This document shows, in pieces, positions 12,189 to 21,686 of a DNA stretch of 64,000 bases. A program made the position numbers and the translations under genes. Under the pieces are notes generated by a model. It saw nothing but the letters and a program-made list of their open reading frames with translations. It did no database searches and was not told where the DNA came from. Origin of the DNA: Dimorphilus gyrociliatus (Eukaryota; Annelida; Polychaeta; Dinophilidae); the NCBI GenBank assembly GCA_904063045.1, contig CAJFCJ010000020.1:1604916-1668915 (forward strand), in the 5' to 3' direction. The stretch's first letter is position 1. Each line of letters begins with the position of its first letter.

Positions 12189-15100
12189 CTAAGTTTTAGC
12201 TTCTGCATTTTCTTCGACTTTGAGACGGCGATCATCCACTTTTGTATACAGATGAACAGCTTTAAAAAGAAAATGAGAGAGAGAATAAACTTTAATGAAA
12301 ACAACCTATAGGCTCGGTACGAATTTACCACTTACCTTCTGGGTGAATTATTCTCATATGAGTCAGCATGTTATCCCTCCGAGTATATGTTCCAGCGCAG
12401 AGAGGACATTGATGTCTGACTTTACCGTGGACAGTCGCTACATGACGTCTCATTTTAGCAGGCTCTGACAAAATCTGTTAGATGTTCATATACTATATTC
12501 CATATATAGAGAAATATTAATAATATTTTATATTGTTATTATATCAAATAAAGTTAATAAGTAATAAGAATCCACCATTCAATAGATTACCTATAAGCAT
12601 TTCTAGAAAATAAGTATAAAAGTATTACGGAATTTCCCAATCGAAATGGAATATAGGAAAATAAAAACAAGATCTCTTTCCTACTGCAAATTTTATATAT
12701 ATACATAATCTATGTTTATGTAGAAGAGTTTATACTAAAAAGACATGTTTATTTACTTTATGACAAATTGGGCATTCTCTCCTCCTATCCTTTACCCCGT
12801 CGCCTATCGGTCTACCGGAAAGCATCTCTTCTGTTATAACGTCTGGTTTTATTTTTATTTTTTTCTTATCCAAGTCTTCACTCATTTGAGAACCGTATAG
12901 AACTTCACTATTCGAATTTGTGGGGACAAGAGGCATTATTCCTTCAGGATTTGTTACCTATTTTAATGAAGAAAAACATATAATAACACAAATGCACTTT
13001 ATTATTATGTTTTTCATATAATTTTTAATCAATTAGATACTAGTGTATTAAGCCTACTCTACCCGTATAATTTTACTTAAAACAAAATATTCTAATAAAT
13101 CTTAACAACCGTTAGTCATAGCTAATAAAAGATCCTTGCTATCGTCCAATATAATAAATTTCTTCTACAACTCCCGTAATAATAACATATCATGCTTTTT
13201 TGTTATAAAAAACATTATATCCAATCCAAAGCAAGGAAAGTTAAATATGAAACGCAGGTAGTTTCGGGCTTTTGTTATATATAAATTGATATTTTAAACC
13301 TGATGGTATTAAAACTTATAGGTAAGAAAGAAAAGAAAATAATAGATATTATTCCAGTTTATGAATTTATACATGTATACATATATATTAGTATATATAT
13401 ATATATATATGCATATTACGCCGGTATTTATAATACATTTCTCTCATTCTATTTTTGCCTATTTTCCTTTTGCTTTTTTTCCCTCTCTTTCTTTTCTTTT
13501 CTTTATTACAATCCTTTTCGAAAAATAAGTAAAAAGTAAACAAAGGCAAAATAGATACATTATATATACAGTATATATAATATATAGTGTATTTGTATGT
13601 ATGTATGTATACATATATATATATATATATGTTGGTGAACATCTTGTATTTTTAGTACTTAAGAATTCGTACAAGATAAATCATTTGAGAAAAGACTAGT
13701 CTAATCAATTTAAAAAAATAATTCTCTCAACTTTGGTCGATAACAAGCCAAAAAGAAATAATATAAAAAAAAATATAAAAAAAACATAAAAGCAATATAC
13801 ACAGTATATATATATATATAACTTTATATATATACTATGTATTAGTATACATAAAGCTTTGGTGGTTACAAACCTGTTTATAAAAAGTATCTGTTCCATT
13901 CCTGAATTCCGAATTCGCGGTCTGTTTGTCAAAAGAGAAAGAAGAGAATTAGATAAAAAAAATAACATTAAAACATAAAAAATAAAAAAAAAACAACAGA
14001 TAAAAAATGTTTTTTTCTACTTAACAGAAAACCAATAGACAAAGAGAGACAGAGACAGAGAGAGAGAAGGGACAAAAAAGAAAAACAAGGAATACAAATA
14101 ATAATAATGCTTGTAATATAAATATTATTAAAAACAAATTGCTATAGTTTAAAAAATAGATATTTTCTTCATTCAGTTTTAATATAAAAGTCTTATAATA
14201 ATAAAAAATATACCAATACTTGAATAAATAAATATACTTTTAAATAATAAAAATTGGCTGGTTAATGGGATCAAGTGAGAATATATCAAAAGTGATTCCA
14301 ATTAATTAGGATTCATAAAGGCAACAGTGAATTATTCCTAATACAATATTTAATTAATTGCTTTAGGGGTGATGGTTTCTTTTTTATTATTATTATTTCG
14401 TTTTATTAATTGCGTGTATAAAATATAATAATACTCTCTCCCCTTTATTTTTCCTTTTAGTTGTTAAACTCTTACTATTATATAATACTAAAAGTAATAA
14501 TACAACTTTGAAGAGTATTTATAGGAGCGAAGTTGTAGGATATTTTTGAGTACATATTTAATTCTTATGATACTTTCTAATATTAGTAAGAAAGATGAAA
14601 CAAACCGATCCATAAGTATTTCCATCTCCATTCCTAGGCTCCACATCCGCAGCCTGTTCAAATACAGAAAAAAATAGTCAATTTTTAATCAAAAAGAATT
14701 GAAAAACCCGGCGCCATATCGAGTTGTAAAAATAACAGCTGTTGTGCCTGCGCCCTGCCACCTTTTTCAAAACATATGCTTCTATGCAAATTTTTCTTTA
14801 ACTAATCAATATATTTTTCTAAGCGAGATTCAACTTACATTTGTTTCCTTGTACAAAAACGGTAGCTCTCTATCGGGAAATACAGGAACGTTTAATAGAG
14901 TCTTTTCATTTTCTTTTTTTGTACATAAATTTAACGCTTCGGGTTCTTCCTTTGGTCTCTTTTGTATTAATTGAACGGGACTAGATTTCCTTTTCGCGCT
15001 ACCTCTTTTTTTTTCGGGTAGAACTTGGTCTAAGGCACGGAAAGATGAATTTACCACTCCTCCTGAATAGATATCCTCCTTTAAATTAATAAGAAAAACA

Positions 15101-15228
15101 TCCGTTTTGTCCAATGTGATTCCTAAAAGACCTTCAACACTAATGTGGGAACTTGGCAGATAATTTTGGCAAATCATTTTTACAGCCTCCTTTAAAAGGG
15201 TTTTGACTTGTTCCACTTCGGATTTCAT
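12189..15228 (-). CDS. Two-finger C2H2 zinc-finger protein with duplicated cassette exons
   Basis: Probable nuclear DNA-binding regulator; family not identified. Minus-strand exons: 15228..14839, 14653..14606 (cassette A), 13921..13874 (cassette B), 12957..12757, 12474..12336, 12259..12189. With one cassette the protein is 282 aa, with both 298. The N-terminal ~60 residues form a compact region (EVEQVKTLLKEAVKMIC, GLLGITLDKTDVFLI) I do not recognise. It is followed by a basic stretch and ALNLCTKK, which resembles a CtBP-binding PLNLS-type motif (weak). The C-terminus has two tandem fingers, CPICHK with HVATVH and CPLCAG with HMRIIH, each C-x2-C-x12-H-x4-H, split by an intron after the first zinc knuckle. 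The fingers resemble those of insect BTB-ZF factors, but no BTB domain is visible. The first exon begins right after an acceptor, so an untranslated upstream exon is likely. Confidence 0.78.
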
Positions 15229-15765
15229 CTGAAATAGATATAAATCTTTCAAAGTGTATACAATACGCATATTAGCCACGTAAATTTAGAACTGAAAAAT
15301 CTAGAGCAAGTCTGACACCATCTGCTGACGCCCTGTTACGAACCCTTCCACAAATGTTTATTCTAAATTTTCCAATATTATACAATGATTTAAGTAACTT
15401 TTATGATTATAACATACCTGAGTTAGTTAAGTACTACAGTCTACAATTTTCGAAACGAAAATCAACAGCGAAAAGCATTAATTTCGAGGTTTGTAGGCGA
15501 AAAGCTCGTGTGTTATGTGTTATATGGTACCGTCAGATGGCCAACTGGTTAAAGCTCCTTGTTCACAGGGATTAGTTAGAAATAGTCAGGAAGGGAGCCT
15601 GGCTACTCTGAAGGGAAATTTTGAAACGGTTGAAAAAAAATTATTTTTACCTGAGTTTTTACATAAAATTTCTTTTATTTTTAATAATTACGTAAAGCTA
15701 TTCTTTTCGCTGAAATTTCACACTCTCGGGTAACCTTCACCTTGCCCTTCACATCATAAACAAAG
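15229..15765. promoter_or_regulatory. Divergent promoter region, zinc-finger gene / NDUFB6
   Basis: 537 bp between divergent start codons; it must contain both promoters and probably a 5' non-coding exon of the zinc-finger gene. An AAGATGGCGG motif (15763-15772), the YY1-type element common around starts of mitochondrial and ribosomal genes, overlaps the NDUFB6 ATG. Confidence 0.5.
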
Positions 15766-16654
15766 ATGGCGGACGGTGGATCGAAACCGACGAATGAAGC
15801 TCTTTCTTGGCATGAATATGACCAGAAAGCAATCGAAAAGTATAATAAAACCTTAACAGAAAAGCTAACTCGTGAGAAGATATTAATTCGTCAATACTAC
15901 TGGCGTGGAAATCGAGTTGCTCCGTTTTCAATTGAACCAATGCCATATGAAAGACAACGTCTTTCGGAACTCATGTCAAGTGAGGATAGAGCACTCAGAA
16001 AGCAATGGGTATGTCTTACAAATCTTGATCGTAATATTTCCGACAAATTTATATTGAAATACATTCGTTGTAAATAAAGGTTCTTGATCAAAGACTAAGT
16101 CCTAATGAACCGGTCCATGTAGCTGAATTAAACCCTAGAAATCCGATCAGGAGAGCCTTGGCAACACCCTGGAACATGTTGTTTAAATCAATTAAACCTT
16201 TCTTGGTATGTAAATTAATTTTCTCCAATCTGTTTTTCAAAGTTCTGTTACGAAACTACAACTTATAATAATAATACTTATACTAATACTATTTTCTGTT
16301 TACATTTTTAAGGGTGACAAATGGGCAACAAAATTAAGAGGAGCTGTCCCAAAGGTAGCTTTAGGATGGGTGGTCGCCTGTGCTATGTATTACAATATAG
16401 CATATAATCCTAATCAATGGACTAATATTGATGGCTGGCACGTTTATGGAAATAAACCAACACAGATTTATGTAAGAGATTGCACAAATGTTTTAAAAGT
16501 TTCACTTTCTAAGTCTAATTCAAAACTTTTTGTTTAGGGTGAAGAGGGTTGGCTTCAAGGTTCTGAGAAAAAGGATAACGACTTTCATGATTGCGGCTTT
16601 CAAAAAAGAAAAGTGTTCTTGGGAGATTATGAAACTTCTTCGAAGCCCTATTAG
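15766..16654 (+). CDS. NDUFB6: NADH dehydrogenase (ubiquinone) 1 beta subunit 6
   Basis: Accessory membrane-arm subunit of mitochondrial complex I in the inner membrane. Exons 15766..16008, 16080..16205, 16313..16471 and 16538..16654 are joined in phase to give 214 aa. The segment ALRKQWVLDQRLSPNEPV aligns with the LRRRWLKDQELSPREPV core of vertebrate NDUFB6. One transmembrane helix follows (VALGWVVACAMYYNIAY), then a C-terminal intermembrane-space tail containing VFLGDYE, matching the IFPGDTI stretch of the family. The protein is longer than the roughly 128-aa mammalian form because of an N-terminal extension of about 55 residues and a longer tail. The first exon opens with MADGG directly on a YY1-like motif. 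All introns are 66-107 nt. Confidence 0.87.
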
Positions 16655-17047
16655 TTGAATTTTTGCGTTAGAAGTATGAACTGAAACTCTAAGCTAAAAC
16701 AATTTGAAAAAATAAACTACAGATCCTTTATTATTAAAAACAAATTGCGTGAGTAGAAGTATTCAGTCACCAAATATTAACGACCTTAAAAATATCTTTA
16801 CCATAAGCATACCAAAATATAATATGATTAGATATATCAACTTTAAAAAAATTGCCTACTTATAATGATAATAGATAGTTAAAACTTGTACCTATAGGCA
16901 AAATCATTTAAATATTACACCATAATTATCCTACTCAATTCTAATGAGACACGAAGTTTGAAAATTTTTTTTACCGACGGACTAAAAGGTCTTGTCAGTG
17001 TACAAACAGTTTGACGGAAGGAAACTTTAATATTCCAATTTTTTATT
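16655..17047. other. Intergenic region
   Basis: 393 bp, AT-rich, between NDUFB6 and the small secreted peptide gene. Nothing specific was recognised beyond expected 3' UTR and promoter. Confidence 0.5.
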
Positions 17048-17332
17048 ATGTTTAATATGATTCGCGTTTATGGATGTCTCTTCCTCATTTTGATTTTATT
17101 GGGTGATTCTCAAGAGAAGCCTAGTAGCGTATATGAATTTCTTCCTGAAATCCAAAGAGAGTTCAGAAAATCTGGATTAGTGGAAAGGAAAGGAAAGTCA
17201 TTTGAGAATTCGAAAAGTTGTGAAAATACTAAAATAAAAGCTGTTAAAAAAGCAAACGAAGATATGTGCTGTTTTGGAGACTTATTCTGTTTTTGCGGAG
17301 GAAAGTTTAACAATGGAAGGCACGTGAAATAA
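17048..17332 (+). CDS. Small secreted cysteine-rich peptide precursor (candidate neuropeptide/peptide hormone)
   Basis: 94-residue ORF with a clear signal peptide (about residues 1-21, hydrophobic core LFLILILLG). A charged propeptide follows, then a KK pair at 67-68, a segment with the cysteine pattern CC-x5-C-x-C (Cys74, 75, 81, 83), and FNNGR near the end. Cleavage after KK and processing at Gly90-Arg91 would give a 21-residue, C-terminally amidated, two-disulfide peptide. A further lone Cys is at 58. This architecture is typical of peptide-hormone precursors, but I recognise no family. No splice sites are needed. It lies alone between NDUFB6 and CRYZL1. Alternatives are a venom-like, antimicrobial or other secreted peptide, or a chance ORF; the signal peptide plus processing sites argue against chance. 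Confidence 0.6.
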   Translation: MFNMIRVYGCLFLILILLGDSQEKPSSVYEFLPEIQREFRKSGLVERKGKSFENSKSCENTKIKAVKKANEDMCCFGDLFCFCGGKFNNGRHVK

Positions 17333-18100
17333 TTATTATTGTTCATTTGGCTGTTGTTATCTAGAGTAACCGAACTATGTCACAATAAATGTCACACTAG
17401 TCTTTATTTCCTTAATTGATTGATCCTGAATGACAATTTCTCAATCTTAGCTTTAATCTCGAAGTCTTTCTTAATTACTAGTTTTATCTCTTAACGCTCT
17501 AGTACTGGCTTTGAATAAAGTTTCCTATATTCATACTTTTCCTTATCATCCCATTTGTCTTTCAAACTTTTATCTTATTTTCCTTGATATGGAATTTCCC
17601 ACCTGAACTAAGAGTCACTGATCGAAAGGAAGTAATAATAATTGTTTCCAATACGTTTTAAATGATTTGTAGAACTTCTAAGTTAATCAAATCGGTTTTA
17701 TTGTCTATTTTAATTCTTAAGTAAAGATTTATAAATGATATGCTAAGAGCATTTGCCAGTGAAAGCGAATATTTAACGTGTTATGACAAACACACGTCAC
17801 AGAAAAATTAATGTAATCAGTTAACAGAAGAATAAAAGTCAGAAAATTCTACCACAATCCATGTCATATTGTAAAGGAGGTATGCTGCTAAAGTTTAAAG
17901 TTTTCCTAACTGAAAAGTTTACAAATTGCGGTAAAATTTCACTAAAGCTTATCTTAGAGTATAAATCAATAACGCTAGTATCTTCTCGCTCCTTTTTATT
18001 ATTCTTTTAAATGAACAATTGGGAGGAAATATGTACGACATTAGACACTAATATACAGATTATTCCCTATGAGTTGTTCTTTTATTCGATTTAAATTACT
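17333..18100. other. Convergent intergenic region
   Basis: 768 bp between the peptide gene (+) and CRYZL1 (-), which converge. Holds presumed 3' UTRs; no coding or RNA feature was recognised. Confidence 0.5.
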
Positions 18101-19132
18101 TTATTCAGATACAAAAACAACATTCTCAAATCTTTCAAAAGGATCGTCGTTAGAGAAAAATTCTAATGCATCTTTCCAACTTACAGTTTTCATTATGCTT
18201 GCCTCGACAGAACCGTCTTGATAGAGGCTAATTATTTCATCAAAAATGTGCAGTTGAGTTCCTTTATTAGCAGATAGAGATGATAAGGAAGAAGGTGGTA
18301 TGTATGAGATTGATGCTGCCTTCATATAAAGTAGGGAACTATCGGGTGGATCGAGTTGCAAATCGTGTTGTCTTGTAATCCATCGTCCATTTAATCCTAA
18401 GCAACGGATGATGTCAATCTTCTCTGGTAGTCTTTTGTCTTTGTTGCCGAAAACGTCCACACCATTATCGATAACTACATCAACTCCTATTTCACCGGTT
18501 TCTTCTATAATTTTACCCGAAACATCGGAAAGCTTTGAAGATTCGATGGACTGCAGCGCATATTTTATTGCCTTTTCAGTCTCCTCTGAATCACGTGTGG
18601 TTACGAATACTTGAAGGCCTAATTTCTTGGCAATAACTGAACAAGCAAGGTTGGGCTGCCGTATCCCATCAAATATAAGAATTGAGTTATCTCTCTTAAC
18701 ATTTCCTAACACATGAAGTGCAACATAAGCCCGTAAGCCCTCCGATAAAGTGGCTACAAATTTTCCAGGGTTAATTGTGTAGTCTAATTTTGCTACTTCG
18801 TATTCTGATGTGGCAATGACATTAGAGCATACAGAATAAGTTTCATTTAACATTGAAAGACTTCCAGCAACTCTATCGCCTACTTTAAATCTCTTGACGT
18901 CCAATCCTATTTGTGTAATCTTTCCCACAAATTCTCCTCCTAAAGGGATGCTATTCATGTTCCTCTTGTTATATAGAGTATGAAGAATGCTTGTTGGTGG
19001 AATACTGGGACAGGAGGCCTCTATTCTAACTCGTAAGTCATGTTCGCCTAAAATGGGGGCTGAGTCGTTCACTACAGTATAGGAAGGCTTTGCATTTGGT
19101 TCATCTGGTTTCTTTATCTTAATACTCTTCAT
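18101..19132 (-). CDS. CRYZL1: Quinone oxidoreductase-like protein 1
   Basis: Zeta-crystallin-like medium-chain dehydrogenase/reductase, 343 aa in one exon, the same length class as vertebrate CRYZL1 (349). The N-terminal GroES-like domain contains PLGGEFVGKITQIG and FKVGDRVAG. The cofactor domain has LSEGLRAYVALHVLG, ILIFDGIRQPNLACSVIAKKLG and the IGVDVVIDNGV segment. The strongest family marker is LQLDPPDSSLLYMKAAS, matching LQLDPPDSHCLFLKGAT of CRYZL1. The classical AxxGxxG nucleotide loop is absent, so cofactor binding may be altered, as in the vertebrate protein. No zinc ligands are seen. The biological role of this family is poorly defined. The start ATG is the first in frame. Confidence 0.85.
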   Translation of the reverse strand: MKSIKIKKPDEPNAKPSYTVVNDSAPILGEHDLRVRIEASCPSIPPTSILHTLYNKRNMNSIPLGGEFVGKITQIGLDVKRFKVGDRVAGSLSMLNETYSVCSNVIATSEYEVAKLDYTINPGKFVATLSEGLRAYVALHVLGNVKRDNSILIFDGIRQPNLACSVIAKKLGLQVFVTTRDSEETEKAIKYALQSIESSKLSDVSGKIIEETGEIGVDVVIDNGVDVFGNKDKRLPEKIDIIRCLGLNGRWITRQHDLQLDPPDSSLLYMKAASISYIPPSSLSSLSANKGTQLHIFDEIISLYQDGSVEASIMKTVSWKDALEFFSNDDPFERFENVVFVSE

Positions 19133-20287
19133 AGCTCATCTGAAAAATGCTTATTTATTACTGAAATTATAAGATTACGCGATAAGATTCTATTGAGTTT
19201 CTTTCTGATCGAACCTCGTGATAAACAAAAAAATTTACACAATATTGAGTATTTTATCAAATTTTCCTATAAGTTTAATACAAATTTCGTATCGTTATTC
19301 ACTTTAGATAAACTAAATAGCATTTTAAAAAAAATTTATCTTTCCATAAGTATAAACATAAGGAAAAACTGTTTGTTTATATAGAATAATTTGACCGATA
19401 TATTTTACAATTTGTCAAGAAATCTGAAAGCAATTATTAAAGGAATTGCTAGCAGACTGCAATTGAAAGAAACAGTCTACATTTTGATAGAATTCTATGA
19501 TGATTGTAATCGATAAGGTTATATTCAAAAGTATATATTCGTGACTATCTAATACTGATATTTTTTGTCTCAGGTCCAAGATAGAATGACTCTTGACTGT
19601 ACATGAACGTTGATAAATGTTAACTATTTAATATACTTACCAATACAAGTAGAAAAAAATGTATATAGTTTAATAAACCAAAAATTTCGTAATACACCGC
19701 CTCCCAGATTAGTTCCGACTATTTTTCAGACGGAGTTTGTATCCACACTCTAGAGTGGTTCTATCCAACTGTAGTGGTTTTAAAACTTGATATTTCTTCT
19801 AAACTCTACTATATAAACTGATATAGCCAGTAGCACTTTCAAAGTTTATTTTTAGCTAATTTTAAATAATCTTTTGCGTCAAGTTACTATTCTTCCAGTA
19901 ATCCTTCTGGTGTAATTATTTTGAGACAAATTTTAAGTTATTGACTTTTAAAAAATTTGTTGTGCATTATTAGCTTTTCATGTTAACTTGTTCTAGGCGT
20001 TTATCGCATCTATTACTCTATATTTTTGTCGTTCTTTCCCAATATATCATAATTTAGAAGGAAAAGTCTACTTTCAACTTACCGGAAAGCTCGCGTGAAA
20101 ACTGGTACTTTTATACCAGTTTCTCTGACAAGTAAAATATTTCTGTTATTGCGAATTAAGATATTTTCACTCTCTTACTACTAAATTGCCACACGTATGT
20201 ACTATTTAACTAAATCTCGAATAGTGATATGATATTTTCTATATGATATTTATGAATAATATCTTTTGTCGCTAGAAGTGAACGAGT
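19133..20287. other. Divergent intergenic region, CRYZL1 / CWC15
   Basis: 1,155 bp between divergent genes. It contains a perfect 9-bp inverted repeat with a 6-nt loop at 20099-20122, about 165 bp upstream of the CWC15 start. The 63-codon ORF at 19193-19384 is low complexity and not supported. Confidence 0.5.
20099..20122. repeat. Perfect inverted repeat (9-bp arms)
   Basis: AAACTGGTA and TACCAGTTT flank CTTTTA. It could be a dimeric transcription-factor site (arms resemble Grainyhead/CP2 half sites) or an RNA hairpin. Confidence 0.6.
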
Positions 20288-21276
20288 ATGACTACAGCGG
20301 CGAGACCAACATTTGAGCCTGCTCGAGGTGGAACTGGAAAGGGCGAAAATGATCTCAGTTCATTATCCAAACAATATTCGAGCAGAGATTTACCGTCTCA
20401 CACTAAATTAAAATACAGGTTAGTTTAAGGAAGACCTTAATATTTTCGAGAAAAGCAGCTTTGATCACATATATTTGCTATGTAGACAAAGTGGACAAAG
20501 CTCCCAAAATGACCTCCGTGAACGTGAATTTAGAAGAGAATTGGAAGAAAAAGAAAGAAAAGAAAGAGAAAAAAAAGAAAAGGAGCGAGGCCCAAGAGGT
20601 AAACTTTATACAAAATTAGTATTTCTTTTTATAGTTTAAGTGGCTACTTAAATATTAATAAATAAATATTCGTTTTGTTACCTAAAATTATAGAAGCGAA
20701 AAGAGCTAGATTAAATGAGCTACCTGTTAATTTGGATGCTGATGAACCGCAGGAAAATAGTGTATGTATACGCGCTATTAAGTTGTAAATATTGTTATCT
20801 AATTGTATAATATATATAGGATGAAGATAGCGATGAAGAAGATGATGATGATGATGATACTGCTGCTCTCCTAGCCGAACTTCAAAAAATTAAAAAAGAA
20901 AGAGCCACTGAAGCACTTAAAAAAGTAAACAATCTCCAAAACACACTTATCTGATATCTAATTTTATCTTATTTCTAATGCACAGGAAGAGGAAAAAAAA
21001 GCCGAAGAAGAACGTATAAGAACCGATAACATCATTAAAGGAAATCCCTTGCTTAACACAAATATTGACTACAAGGTAAAAATATTTAAGCGGTAAAAAG
21101 TGATATACTTGAAAATTTTTATTTACAACGTTCTTCTGTAGGTTAAAAGAAGATGGGATGACGATGTTGTTTTCAAAAATTGCGCTAAAGGATCAGAAAA
21201 GGAAGAGAGAGGATTTATAAACGACACTTTAAGATCAGAATTTCACAAAAAATTTATGGACAAATACGTTAAATAG
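20288..21276 (+). CDS. CWC15: Spliceosome-associated protein CWC15
   Basis: Component of the Prp19-associated (NTC-related) part of the activated spliceosome. Exons about 20288..20418, 20486..20598, 20694..20761, 20820..20924, 20984..21075 and 21142..21276; about 222 aa. The N-terminus [15 protein letters not shown] and the C-terminus [17 protein letters not shown]...[11 protein letters not shown] are near-identical to the family ends. The middle is charged, with an acidic [14 protein letters not shown] block and the KAEEERIR...GNPLLN motif. Introns are 55-95 nt. Exon 5 begins with a long A run: the conserved frame ([12 protein letters not shown]) needs the exon to be a multiple of three, while the coordinates suggest about two extra A, so a homopolymer length error or indel is possible there. 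Confidence 0.92.
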
Positions 21277-21686
21277 GCTATTTTATTTTAACAGTGAAGA
21301 ACATATCTATCTATCTGTGTCTTTTATGTTAAAGATAGTAATATGTCATTTTTAAAGTTTACTATGTTTTCAAAAGCAAAAGGATTATCTAATAATTTGT
21401 TTTTTTCTGTCTTTATGGTAATATGAAAGAGCACAAAACGTCTTTAAGTTTTAATAGAGATGCCGACAATTTAGATTAAGAAACTAAGAACTATGTACGC
21501 GGTTAGAGTTTACTTATAGATTATATAAGAGAAAGGTTTCTTTCAGCTATTTATAAAAGTAATCAGATAAATTTTTAGAGGAATACCACTTGTTTAAGAA
21601 AAACAAGATTCTATAATTTATTTGGCATCTCAGTAATTACTATTCGATATGAAAGGATAAAGCTGCAACTGCAATGAATTATCAGT
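21277..21686. other. Convergent intergenic region
   Basis: 410 bp between CWC15 (+) and the MPP7-like gene (-); presumed 3' UTRs of both. Nothing else was recognised. Confidence 0.5.

Noticed and set aside
13303-13968. Several overlapping ORFs on both strands around 13.3-14.0 kb
   Set aside because: They are driven by TA repeats and A/T homopolymers inside a zinc-finger-gene intron.
15229-15279. N-terminal extension MANMRIVY of the zinc-finger ORF
   Set aside because: It reads through a clear TTTCAG acceptor immediately before the ATG at 15228, so it is probably intron.
15538-15548. tRNA A-box-like TGGCCAACTGG
   Set aside because: No B box (GGTTCGANNCC) or cloverleaf downstream.
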